Below are positions 8,488 to 16,851 of a stretch of DNA of 61,189 nucleotides, one piece after another. Each line of letters begins with the position of its first letter. Position 1 is the first letter of the stretch. Made by a program: the position numbers and the translations under genes. The notes beneath the pieces were generated by a model. That model did not search any database. It was given only the letters and a program-made list of their open reading frames with translations, and was not told where the DNA came from. The stretch comes from Frankia sp. RB7 (lineage in GTDB: Bacteria > Pseudomonadota > Alphaproteobacteria > Rhizobiales > Xanthobacteraceae), in NCBI GenBank assembly GCA_030403585.1, contig JAUEPE010000037.1, forward strand, positions 1 through 61,189, written 5' to 3'.

Positions 8488-11193
8488 ATGAAGAACTTCT
8501 TCCGCAACCACCCGATGGCCGCGATGTGCGTCGCCATGATTATGGCCGCGGTGGCCACCAACTGGATACTTAATCCGAGATCCGGTCCCTTAAGCGCATT
8601 GACATGGGCAAACGCGCTGACGGTCGGTGCCGTGCTTCTGATCATGGTGGCCGGCGTCGCAATGACCTATGTGGCGATGCGGCTCGCCAGCGACCCTGCC
8701 GGATTCGGATTGGTCCCCGTCGGGGAGGGCTATACGGTCGGACGTCGGCTGAACGTGGATTCTCCTTCCGTGTCCGTCCGCAGCGCCGACGAGGTGCTCG
8801 ACGAACTCGACCAGATGATAGGACTCAGCTCCGTCAAGGGAGAGGTCAACAAGTTGCTGGCCGGCATCGAAGTCGAGCGCAAGCGTCGCGAGCAGGGCTT
8901 GCCGGTGGCAAAGGTGAGCCGGCACATGGTGTTCACCGGGCCGCCCGGCGTCGGCAAGACCGAGATCGCGCGCGCCCTGGGGGAGATCTATCGCTCGCTC
9001 AAAGTGCTGCGCAAAGGACACGTGGTCGAGGTGCAGCGCGCCGATCTGGTTGCCGGTTATATCGGGCAGACGGCGATGAAGACGCTGGACAAGTGCAAGG
9101 AGGCACTCGACGGCATCCTGTTCATCGACGAAGCCTATTCGCTCGCGGGCGAAGGCAAGGATTTCGGCCACGAGGCCATCGCGACGCTGATCAAGTTCAT
9201 GGAAGACAATCGCGATCGCGTCATGGTGATCGCTGCCGGATACCCCAATGAAATGCGGCGTTTCATTGCCATGAATCCGGGGATGGCGAGCCGCTTCAAC
9301 AGGACCATCGAATTCCCGGCCTATGAGCCGAAAGAACTGGCTGCGATCTTGCGATTGATGGCCACGCGACAACGCGCCGAATTGCCCGACGGACTCGAGC
9401 AAAGCCTGGTACCCTGGATCGAATCCCAGTGGAAAAGCGAAGGCTGGGGCAACGCGCGCGAGATGCGCAACCTTCTTGATAGGGCGGGCGAAGCCCAGTC
9501 CTTGCGCGTGGCCGTCGACCCGACCGCCGACATCAGCAAGATCGAGATGGTCGACTTCGAAAGCGTCGGCGTAAATTTGGTGCGAACGCACGTCCCGCCG
9601 CCGGCGCCTCCGCCTGTGCCGACCATGCAAACTCCGGCTCCGATCGTGGTTGAACACGCGTCAGTGTCTTCTTCGCCCGACCATCTTGCCGCACGCCTTG
9701 GGCGCAGGTTGAAAGTCGAGGCCACTATCCCCCTTGAACGCACACTCGATCAGGCGTTGGACCGCCTCGAAGAGATGGTCGGGCTGGACTCGGTCAAGGA
9801 GGAGGTGAACAGGCTGATGTCGTCGCTGGAAGTCGAGCGCGTGCGCCGCGAGCAGGGTCTCGTCACTGCACCCATCAGTCGGCACATGGTATTTACCGGT
9901 CCGCCCGGCGTGGGAAAGACCGAGATCGCGCGCGCACTCGGCGAGATCTATCGTTCACTCAACGTGCTGAGAAAAGGTCATCTGGTCGAGACTGACCGCT
10001 CCGGCCTCGTCGCGGGCTATATTGGCCAGACCGCTCCCAAGACGCTCGACAAATGCAGGGAAGCGCTCGACGGCATCCTTTTCATCGATGAGGCCTATTC
10101 GCTCGCCCGACCGGGCAACGATTTCGGCCAGGAGGTCATTGATACGCTGCTCAAATTCATGGAGGACAACCGCGACCGCATCATCGTCATTGTCGCAGGT
10201 TACCCGAACGAGATGCAGCGCTTCATCGGTAGCAATCCCGGCCTCTCCAGCCGCTTCACCAAGACGATCGAGTTTCCGGCCTATGACGCAAGCGAGCTCG
10301 CCGCCATCCTGCGCGTGATGGCAAAACGACAAAACTTCGTCTTGCCTGACGATCTCGAGTCCAGCCTCGATCCGTGGCTGAAGGCGGGCATGCGCAACAA
10401 GTCCTGGGGTCATGCGCGCGAGATGCGAACGCTGCTGGAGCGCGCGCGCGAGGCCCAGGCCACGCGCATTGCGCACGACCCCTCGGGGGATTTGCGTCAG
10501 CTCGTCATGGCGGATCTTGACGCAGCCATCCGGATTTCCGGATATCGCGAGACCGTGCCGGAGAAGATCAGCGATAACTTCGTCAAGATTCGCACCCTCC
10601 CTCGCTCAAGCATTCCACTGTCGGAGGGAGCGGCAGCCGTGCAAGCCGCGGTTGTGACAATAAAACTGGAAGGCGGCCACGGCAGCGGCTTTTTCATCTC
10701 CAGCGATGGATATCTTTTGACCAACCAGCACGTGGTGCAAGACAACAAATTTGTGACCATCAAACTGACGACTGGCCGTCAGATGCCTGGCGAGGTGTTG
10801 CGATCGCACAAGGCGCGAGATGTCGCCCTGGTCAAGGTGAACGAGGCGGCCATGAACGCGCTGCCGCTGCAGCTCGACCCACCTGATGTCGCTAGCGAGG
10901 TCTACGCGGTAGGTACGCCGCAAGATGAGAAATATTCGACGACCATAACCAAAGGCATCGTCAGTGCCTATCGCACCGACAACGATCTCAAGCTCATACA
11001 AAGCGACGCCACTATCCATGGCGGCAGTAGCGGAGGAGCGTTGGTGGACCGGTTCGGCAATGTCGTTGGCATCAGTGTTTCCGGATTTACCATTTCGGAG
11101 AGGAAGGTGGGCACAAGCATCAACTTCTTCATCCCCGTCGCCGATGCACTCAAATTCCTCGCCGTCGAGCTGGTCGAGCAGGACCCGGCATAG
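8488..11193 (+). CDS. Membrane-anchored double AAA+ ATPase fused to a trypsin-like serine protease
   Basis: 901 residues from the ATG at 8488 (GGGAA upstream; a TTG three codons earlier is also in frame). Two transmembrane segments (about 8-25 and 43-65) precede two CbbX/SpoVK-type AAA+ modules: Walker A GPPGVGKT at 151-158 and 471-478, Walker B ILFIDE at 210-215 and 530-535, arginine-finger candidates Arg269 and Arg589, and sensor-2 AREMR in both. The modules are near-copies spaced exactly 320 residues apart. A C-terminal S1-type protease domain follows (about 710-895) with His748 (TNQHVV), Asp778 (ARDVALVKV) and Ser848 (GGSSGG); there is no PDZ domain. Two TMs should leave the ATPases and the protease in the cytoplasm. 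Function unknown; ATP-driven remodelling coupled to limited proteolysis is the obvious inference. Confidence 0.88.
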   Translation: MKNFFRNHPMAAMCVAMIMAAVATNWILNPRSGPLSALTWANALTVGAVLLIMVAGVAMTYVAMRLASDPAGFGLVPVGEGYTVGRRLNVDSPSVSVRSADEVLDELDQMIGLSSVKGEVNKLLAGIEVERKRREQGLPVAKVSRHMVFTGPPGVGKTEIARALGEIYRSLKVLRKGHVVEVQRADLVAGYIGQTAMKTLDKCKEALDGILFIDEAYSLAGEGKDFGHEAIATLIKFMEDNRDRVMVIAAGYPNEMRRFIAMNPGMASRFNRTIEFPAYEPKELAAILRLMATRQRAELPDGLEQSLVPWIESQWKSEGWGNAREMRNLLDRAGEAQSLRVAVDPTADISKIEMVDFESVGVNLVRTHVPPPAPPPVPTMQTPAPIVVEHASVSSSPDHLAARLGRRLKVEATIPLERTLDQALDRLEEMVGLDSVKEEVNRLMSSLEVERVRREQGLVTAPISRHMVFTGPPGVGKTEIARALGEIYRSLNVLRKGHLVETDRSGLVAGYIGQTAPKTLDKCREALDGILFIDEAYSLARPGNDFGQEVIDTLLKFMEDNRDRIIVIVAGYPNEMQRFIGSNPGLSSRFTKTIEFPAYDASELAAILRVMAKRQNFVLPDDLESSLDPWLKAGMRNKSWGHAREMRTLLERAREAQATRIAHDPSGDLRQLVMADLDAAIRISGYRETVPEKISDNFVKIRTLPRSSIPLSEGAAAVQAAVVTIKLEGGHGSGFFISSDGYLLTNQHVVQDNKFVTIKLTTGRQMPGEVLRSHKARDVALVKVNEAAMNALPLQLDPPDVASEVYAVGTPQDEKYSTTITKGIVSAYRTDNDLKLIQSDATIHGGSSGGALVDRFGNVVGISVSGFTISERKVGTSINFFIPVADALKFLAVELVEQDPA

Positions 11194-11232
11194 GATTTGG
11201 CATAGCCGCAAACGAAGCAATCGGTCCCCGCG

Positions 11233-12639
11233 ATGGAACTGGAACAGACAAACTCGATGACAGCGATCGGCCGAATGGCGGCGTTGCATATCGCGTTCTG
11301 GCAGTACGATCCCTTGTACCGCCGCGCGTGGCTTGTCTGGCCGCAGGCGGTCGCAATCCTTCTCGCAAGCTGGTTTCTTGTGGGTCTTCCTCAGGCCGCA
11401 GTTCCGCTGGGCAATTGGGCAAAGCCTGCCGATTGCAGCAACGCATCGACGCCCGGCTGCGCGGCAACCCGGCGCGCCGTGTTTTTCTGGGACGATGAGG
11501 TCAGCAAACCCGCTATCGCCAATCAGATCACGGTCATCGTCGACCGGTCGAGCTTTCGAAGTTCCGCCGCGGACGACCAGCCAAAACTCGCGACAGCGCT
11601 CGGCGCCTATTATCGCTATGATTGGGCGAAGGCGATCGATATCCTGAAAACGGCGACCGCAAGCGACCCGAACGTTCAGTTCGTCACGGCGCTCGCCCTG
11701 CTGGTACCGAATTCGACCGACCAGGTGCGCAACGCGGAAGCTTTGCTTCGGGAGGCGTCTGCCGGGGGACATCGTCAGGCCGGCAGCGTGCTCGGGCGCA
11801 TCCTCTTCGCGGGCGCGGGCGGCTTGCCGAAGGATGAGACGGCGGGACGGAAGTTGATCGACGATGCGGTGGCGGCTGGCGAGCCGTACGCGATGCGGCT
11901 GGCTGCCGCCGGATATGTCAGCGGCGAACTTGGCGGCACGTACGATACTGTCAAGGCAGTCGATCTCCTGCGCAGGGCGGCCGATCGCGGCGAACTCATC
12001 GCCATGGCGCAACTTGCATATTGCACCGATACCGGGCGAGGTGGGCTTGCCCGCGACGCTGCGAAGACGATCGACAATTTGCGCCGCGCCGCGGATGCTG
12101 GGTTTGAGGGGGCGCAGATCACGCTCGCGCGGTGGCTCAGAGACCGATATCTCTATCGTGAAAGCGAGGATCTGGCGGAAGCAATCAAGTGGTACGAGCG
12201 GTCCTATCACCAAGGACACTCGGTCTTTGCGCTCGCGGAGCTCGGTTATGTCTACAGATACGCGCGGGAGGAGCCGTGGTTCGACACCAAGCGCTCGTTT
12301 GAATTACTCCAGCTTTGCGCGCCTTACAGAAATGCCTATTGCCATTATTGGCTTGCTCGTGCCTACCACGATGGTGCCGGAACTCCGCGAGACTACACCA
12401 AGGCCTACGCTTACTACACGACTGCGAAAGAGCTCGGGCGGCAGGATGCAGTCATCAACCTTCAGAAGCTCGATGAATTCCTCCAGCCCTCCATCAAGAC
12501 CAGTGCAGCGGAGTTGGCCAAGAGCATTTCGGCGAGCCTCAAGCCGGTGCCACGCCCGATCCGGCTACAAACAGCAGAGACCGAGACCGCAGGCCCATCT
12601 CCGTGGCCGGACTCAAGCCCGCGACCGGCCTCACCTTGA
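11233..12639 (+). CDS. Sel1-repeat membrane protein, third gene of the AAA+-protease operon
   Basis: 468 residues. The N-terminal ~32 residues are probably cytoplasmic, one transmembrane helix lies at about 33-53 (WLVWPQAVAILLASWFLVG), and the rest is probably periplasmic. Residues about 120-420 carry Sel1-like repeats, such as AEALLREASAGGHRQAGSVL, KAVDLLRRAADRGELIAMAQ, KTIDNLRRAADAGFEGAQI and KAYAYYTTAKELGRQDAV. The tail (about 440-468) is Pro/Ser/Thr-rich. Sel1 repeats are alpha/alpha solenoids that bind proteins. It starts 39 bases after the protease gene, so it is probably an adaptor or scaffold for the same system. Confidence 0.83.
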   Translation: MELEQTNSMTAIGRMAALHIAFWQYDPLYRRAWLVWPQAVAILLASWFLVGLPQAAVPLGNWAKPADCSNASTPGCAATRRAVFFWDDEVSKPAIANQITVIVDRSSFRSSAADDQPKLATALGAYYRYDWAKAIDILKTATASDPNVQFVTALALLVPNSTDQVRNAEALLREASAGGHRQAGSVLGRILFAGAGGLPKDETAGRKLIDDAVAAGEPYAMRLAAAGYVSGELGGTYDTVKAVDLLRRAADRGELIAMAQLAYCTDTGRGGLARDAAKTIDNLRRAADAGFEGAQITLARWLRDRYLYRESEDLAEAIKWYERSYHQGHSVFALAELGYVYRYAREEPWFDTKRSFELLQLCAPYRNAYCHYWLARAYHDGAGTPRDYTKAYAYYTTAKELGRQDAVINLQKLDEFLQPSIKTSAAELAKSISASLKPVPRPIRLQTAETETAGPSPWPDSSPRPASP

Positions 12640-12643
12640 GCCG

Positions 12644-13174
12644 CTAGCCAATCTTGCCGGCTTGTAACTTTTCAAGCCCGTGCGACGAAGGTAGCGAGAT
12701 CGACAGAATTTCGATCTCCTGCGCGCCCGCCCCCACGACATCGCCAGCCGCTTTTCCCATCAGCGATTTTGCAACCGGCGAGACGAACGAGATCGACCCT
12801 GCCTTCGGATCGGCTTCGTCCTCGCCGACGATGCGATAAGTCTGCACGCGGCCGTCTGGACGGCTGAACGTCACGGTGCTGCCAAAGGCGACCGTCTCGT
12901 TCGACGCCGGATCGGGAACCAGTTGCGCCGTGCGCAGCCGTTCGGTGAGATAGCGCGCGTCGCGCAACGGCACCGCCGATTGCCGGCGCTTCTCGTTGAC
13001 CTCATCGATGGCTTGCGCGGCTTCATAGGCCTCGCGCGCTTGCTGGAGCTGCGTCTGCAGCGCCTGCAAGCCTGTCGCCGTCACGAGGTTTGGATGCGGC
13101 GAGATCGGGCGATCCGGCAGCAATGTCTCGGAGGCGGTCTCGGCGCTCTCTTCTTTGGTAAAGGCGACGCTCAA
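12644..13174 (-). CDS. GreA/GreB-family transcription elongation factor (C-terminal domain type)
   Basis: 176 residues. The N-terminal part (about 25-75) forms a helical coiled coil (ALQTQLQQAREAYEAAQA) and the C-terminal part (about 93-165) is a GreA/Rnk C-terminal domain: VAFGSTVTFSRPDGRVQTYR, IVGEDEADPKAGSISFVSP and AKSLMGKAAGDVV. Gre factors rescue backtracked RNA polymerase; the coiled coil here is shorter than in GreA, so it may be a specialised paralogue. The only nearby start is TTG at 13174, after GGAATTTCC. It is convergent with the Sel1 gene, 4 bases apart. Confidence 0.78.
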   Translation of the reverse strand: MSVAFTKEESAETASETLLPDRPISPHPNLVTATGLQALQTQLQQAREAYEAAQAIDEVNEKRRQSAVPLRDARYLTERLRTAQLVPDPASNETVAFGSTVTFSRPDGRVQTYRIVGEDEADPKAGSISFVSPVAKSLMGKAAGDVVGAGAQEIEILSISLPSSHGLEKLQAGKIG

Positions 13175-13218
13175 TTCGGAAATTCCATCGAACAGTTTTC
13201 GGGCAGTGGCAATCCCGA

Positions 13219-13698
13219 CTATATCTCAAGTTCGACGAAACGGCGCAGCTTGAAGACGAGGTCGGGCAGGGCCTGACGGAACCGGGTCGCGTTCTGGAAA
13301 CTGGTCGAGAACGGCGCGAAGGTGATCATCGCGTTCCAGTGCCGATAGCCGTAGACCGTCACCGAGACGCCGGACGCCGGAAAATCCTCGATCTTGCGCA
13401 ACTCGCCGAGCACGAGATCGGCAATCGTGTCCGCCGGCAGAAGCCGCTTGCCGTCCGGCGTCAGGGGCTGACTGGGCGCAACCGGCTTCGGAGCCGCCAC
13501 CGCGTCATCGGATGCATCCTGGAGCTTCGGAGACTCCGCTTCCGGGATTTGCGCCAATTCCGCTATCGGTGCGGCCGCCGTCGCCACCGGCATGAAGTCC
13601 GCAAGCGGCGGCGGGTGGGCTGCCTCTGCGCGCTTGTTGCCTCCCAGGATGCTGCTGATCATGGCCACGAGGCCAGCATCCTTCGCGTCGTCACTCAT
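13219..13698 (-). CDS. Hypothetical protein, upstream of the GreA-like gene
   Basis: 159 residues from the ATG at 13698, supported by GGGGGAAG about seven bases upstream. The N-terminal half is Ala/Pro-rich and probably disordered. The C-terminal 70 residues look folded (LLPADTIADLVLGELRKIEDFP, GVSVTVYGYRHWNAMITFAP). I recognise no family. The gene lies 44 bases upstream of the GreA-like gene on the same strand, so they may be co-transcribed. Confidence 0.6.
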   Translation of the reverse strand: MSDDAKDAGLVAMISSILGGNKRAEAAHPPPLADFMPVATAAAPIAELAQIPEAESPKLQDASDDAVAAPKPVAPSQPLTPDGKRLLPADTIADLVLGELRKIEDFPASGVSVTVYGYRHWNAMITFAPFSTSFQNATRFRQALPDLVFKLRRFVELEI

Positions 13699-13849
13699 CA
13701 CGGCTTCCCCCGGCTTGGCCCAGTCTAACACCGGCACCGCAAACCGCCACAGGGTCAGTTGATCAGATCAAGCCATTGCTGCTGCATGGCTTCCGTCCGG
13801 TTCTACAGCGGCGCAAGGCGGAAAACACCTCGCGCCGCAGGACAATCGG

Positions 13850-14215
13850 TCACTGCTTCTCGAACGGAACATATTGCTGGTACTCTTTCGGCACCGACTT
13901 GCGATAGCGCTCTGGCACGGTGCCGCTCTCGATCGAATGATCGAGCTCCTGCTGCGTCATCCTCTTCGGCATCTTCTTGGCCGGCTTCTTTTCGGCGCTC
14001 TTCTTTGAGCCGGTCGCCGGGCTTGATGTATCGGTGGTCGCGCTCGGCGTTGTCGTCGCCGCCGGCGTGGAGGTCGCGGCCGGCGGAAGCGGTGCAGTGG
14101 TCGCGGCGGCCGGCGGCGTACCGCCTGCGGCGGGCGCGCTCTGCGCCAGTGCGAGCGGTGTCTGCATGATGAGCGCCAGTGCCGCGGTCGCAGCCAGCAA
14201 ATATGATTTTCGCAT
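13850..14215 (-). CDS. Small secreted Ala/Pro/Thr-rich protein
   Basis: 121 residues. The ATG at 14215 has GGAGG five bases upstream; a TTG four codons earlier overlaps that Shine-Dalgarno and is unlikely. Residues 1-25 form a signal peptide ending ALAQS. Residues 26-75 are low-complexity Ala/Pro/Thr/Ser. A basic stretch (SKKSAEKKPAKKMPKRM) precedes a short conserved-looking tail (TQQELDHSIESGTVPERYR ... QQYVPFEKQ). Probably periplasmic; function unknown. Confidence 0.68.
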   Translation of the reverse strand: MRKSYLLAATAALALIMQTPLALAQSAPAAGGTPPAAATTAPLPPAATSTPAATTTPSATTDTSSPATGSKKSAEKKPAKKMPKRMTQQELDHSIESGTVPERYRKSVPKEYQQYVPFEKQ

Positions 14216-15058
14216 CAAAACCTCCAAAATACCTGATCCCCAATAACGGAAGCGTAGTCCCGGAGGATCGACGCGTGCAAGTGCACCGAAGAAGATAGGC
14301 GCGACCCCGGCTGCAAACTGTGGCCGAGATCACATTGTCCAGGACGACTTGACCCACGACGACTTGGCGCATCATACGCCGATGCCGAACGCGGCGCACG
14401 CGCCGATGCCAAGACGTGAGAGACAATGCGTCGGGTGAAGCCCAGAACGCGCAGCGCGATCGCATATGGCATTTTGCAAGACCTGAGCGCGCGCCTCGTC
14501 CTTCGAGACGACCGCTTCGCGGTCTCCTCAGGATGAGGCTAAGCGGCATCGGTGCTCGTCAAAATGACGGCCGCACACGCGGTCCTCATCCTGAGGGCCC
14601 GCCAACGGCGGGCGTCTCGAAGGATGGCCACAGGGGAATCGCTCCCAGATGCGATTACCCTGCCGGAACACGCGAGGCTCTGCATCAACCCGCACGACGC
14701 CTTCCCGCAAGCCCGCGACGACAGACGAGGCGGCGTGCGCACGCCGCTGCACTTTTTACGCGAGTACGATGTTCGCTACGACAAATCGCTTCAACGATTA
14801 GGTCGGCGAAGCTGACATGGCTTCGCGTCGAGATTTTCGATGACGAGAATGTTATTCGGCATCGCTGCGGGAAAAATTAGCAAATTGCATCCACAGCTTG
14901 ATCGCAACGCTCGCTGATGGAACCGCATCGACGTCGCGCGATGTGTGAAGCAGCGCATTGCGACGCCGGATTCCGCGATCTAGCCTCACATGCATATTTC
15001 GTGACGAACAACTTTAGCTTTAGTTGCTTGCCGTCGTCACTTTTCATGGAGGTACTTT
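14216..15058. other. 843-base intergenic region before the haem peroxidase
   Basis: No credible gene. It contains a dispersed repeat at 14494-14629. The final 150 bases are AT-richer and presumably hold the peroxidase promoter. Readings of 60-150 codons in several frames have no family resemblance and cross the repeat, so they are not called. Confidence 0.5.
14494..14629. repeat. Dispersed inverted repeat, family D
   Basis: CCTCGTCCTTCGAGACG near the left end pairs with CGTCTCGAAGGATGG at the right, and CCTCAGGATGAGG pairs with CCTCATCCTGAGG internally. Each side carries a small hairpin (CGCTTCGCG; CCCGCCAACGGCGGG). The nested inverted structure without an ORF suggests a non-autonomous palindromic element. 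Only one copy is in the window. Confidence 0.7.
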
Positions 15059-16603
15059 ATGAGCAGTCGTCACGCCATACCACCGCGCGGCCTGAACGCC
15101 ACCCGTTCGCCGCTGTCCCAAGGCCGCTTCGGCCGCATGTTCCGCAATCTGACGCCGGCGAAATTCGGCCCGAACGAAGCCGACAATGTCGCAAATCTCG
15201 CAGCGCTCGCCGACAACATGGTCGGCGATTTCGATTCGCCCAAAGACGGCCCCGACGGCGAGGAGAGCGGAATTCCCGCGCTCTACACTTATTTCGGCCA
15301 GTTCATCGATCACGACATCACCTTCGATCCGGTGAGCTCGCTGACCAAGCAGCAGGATCCGGACGGACTGGTCGATTTCCGCACGCCGGCGCTCGATCTC
15401 GACAATCTCTACGGCCGCGGTCCGAACGACCAGCCCTACATGTACGACGGCAGCGGCAAGTTTCTGCTCGGCGAGACCTTGACCGGCGCCGGCGTGTCCA
15501 ACGCCAGCGACCTGCCGCGCTTCAGGGGCCGCGCATTGATCGGCGATCCCCGCAACGACGAGAACAGCATCGTCTCGCAGTTTCAGGGACTGATGCAGCG
15601 CTTCCACAACCGCATGGTCGACGACAATGAAGGGCTGTCCTTCGAGGCCGTGCAGCAGCGCGTGCGCTTCCACTATCAATACGTCGTGCTGAACGACTTC
15701 CTGCCGCGCATCGTCACTGCCAGCGTGCTGAACGATCTCAGGACCGGCGGCCGTTACGATCGCAGCAGGCTCGCCTATTATCACTGGAAGAATTTTCCAT
15801 TCATGCCGGTCGAGTTTTCGGTCGCGGCCTATCGGCTCGGCCACTCGATGATCCGGCCCGGCTATCGGCTGAACGACGCCGACAACATGCTGCTGCAGAT
15901 CTTCCCCGATCCCAACAACCCCGACAACAACGCGCTGACCGGCTTCCGTTCCATGGGTCCGGGACGCGCCATCGACTGGGGGCGGTTCATCGACATCGAC
16001 ACGCGCGCCTATGGTGTCGAGGACGACAGCACCAATCCGGACAACAAGCGGCGGCTCCAGTTCGCCTATCGCATCGACACCTCGCTGGTCGATCCGCTGC
16101 GCAAGCTGCCGCCGGAGATCGCCTCCAATCCGTCGTCGCTGGCGCTTCGCAATCTCGAGCGCGGCTGGCGGCTCGGGCTGCCTTCGGGCCAGGCGGTCGC
16201 CAGGGCGATGCACCTGACGCCGCTGACCGACGAGCAGATCGTCATCGGCCGGGCCGTCGACGATCCCGACCCCGCAGGCGATCCGCAGGTTCCGATCGCC
16301 TCGATCGCGAACGGCGTGTTCAGGGGCAACTGCCCGCTCTGGACCTACATCCTCGCGGAAGCGCGCCAGTTCCCGACCATGGTCACGGTCCCGGCTACCG
16401 GTGCGCCGGCAGGTGGCATCAACACGCCGCAGCTCGGCCCGGTCGGCGGACGCATCGTCGCCGAAGTCTTCCTCGGCATGATGTTCGGCGACGTCTCCTC
16501 CGTGCTGTCACTCGACCCTAACTGGGCGCCGGTGACGGGTCCGGATTTCCGGCTCAGGGATCTCGTGACCTACGCGCTGGGTGGCGGTGCTCCGCTGCAT
16601 TGA
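15059..16603 (+). CDS. Animal-type haem peroxidase
   Basis: 514 residues, ATG with a GGAGG Shine-Dalgarno. The distal-haem motif of the animal peroxidase superfamily, FGQFIDHDITFD, lies at 79-90. A proximal histidine candidate is His262 in YRLGHSMIRPGYRLN. Further family wording is DLDNLYGRGP, RFHNRMVDD and GNCPLWTYILAEA. Such enzymes use H2O2 to oxidise halides or phenols. There is no signal peptide and no RTX repeat, so secretion is not evident. It is monocistronic and followed by a clear terminator hairpin. Confidence 0.87.
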   Translation: MSSRHAIPPRGLNATRSPLSQGRFGRMFRNLTPAKFGPNEADNVANLAALADNMVGDFDSPKDGPDGEESGIPALYTYFGQFIDHDITFDPVSSLTKQQDPDGLVDFRTPALDLDNLYGRGPNDQPYMYDGSGKFLLGETLTGAGVSNASDLPRFRGRALIGDPRNDENSIVSQFQGLMQRFHNRMVDDNEGLSFEAVQQRVRFHYQYVVLNDFLPRIVTASVLNDLRTGGRYDRSRLAYYHWKNFPFMPVEFSVAAYRLGHSMIRPGYRLNDADNMLLQIFPDPNNPDNNALTGFRSMGPGRAIDWGRFIDIDTRAYGVEDDSTNPDNKRRLQFAYRIDTSLVDPLRKLPPEIASNPSSLALRNLERGWRLGLPSGQAVARAMHLTPLTDEQIVIGRAVDDPDPAGDPQVPIASIANGVFRGNCPLWTYILAEARQFPTMVTVPATGAPAGGINTPQLGPVGGRIVAEVFLGMMFGDVSSVLSLDPNWAPVTGPDFRLRDLVTYALGGGAPLH

Positions 16604-16623
16604 GCGGGTAAGGATTGACGACA

Positions 16624-16651
16624 AGGCCGCTCGCATTACGCGGGCGGCTTT
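16624..16651 (+). terminator. Rho-independent terminator after the haem peroxidase
   Basis: GCCGCTCGC, loop ATTAC, GCGGGCGGC with one T-G pair, directly followed by TTTG and preceded by AA. It begins about 20 bases after the stop codon. Confidence 0.65.
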
Positions 16652-16657
16652 GTGGTC

Positions 16658-16801
16658 CACCTCTCCCCGGTCTGAACAGACGGGGAGAGGTCGGATTTGC
16701 GCAGCAATCCGGGTGAGGGGCTGCGGCATCCAGTGAGACCTAACCCCCTCACCCGGATCGCATCTTCAATGCGCTCCGACCTCTCCCTGCGGGAGAGGTG
16801 A
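16658..16801. repeat. Dispersed inverted repeat, family B, copy 1
   Basis: Nested palindromic segments: CACCTCTCCCC ... GGGGAGAGGT, then GGGTGAGGGG ... CCCCTCACCC, then GACCTCTCCC ... GGGAGAGGTG. Related elements are at 19821-19948 and 50089-50214. No ORF; an intergenic palindromic family. Confidence 0.75.
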
Positions 16802-16851
16802 ACCGCGCCCTGAGCGCGCATCGATCAAACCAAAACTCAGCTATCGTTAGT

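Noticed and set aside
11305..11320. CGATCCCTTGT match to the tRNA-Val T-arm inside the Sel1 gene, as a possible att site
   Set aside because: Only 11 bases match, within conserved coding sequence and with no integrase; likely chance.
14416..14880. 154-codon ORF in the intergenic region before the peroxidase
   Set aside because: Runs through the family D repeat, has no Shine-Dalgarno and no recognisable domain.
16658..16801. CRISPR-like repetition
   Set aside because: The repeated units are inverted and nested, not regularly spaced direct repeats with unique spacers.
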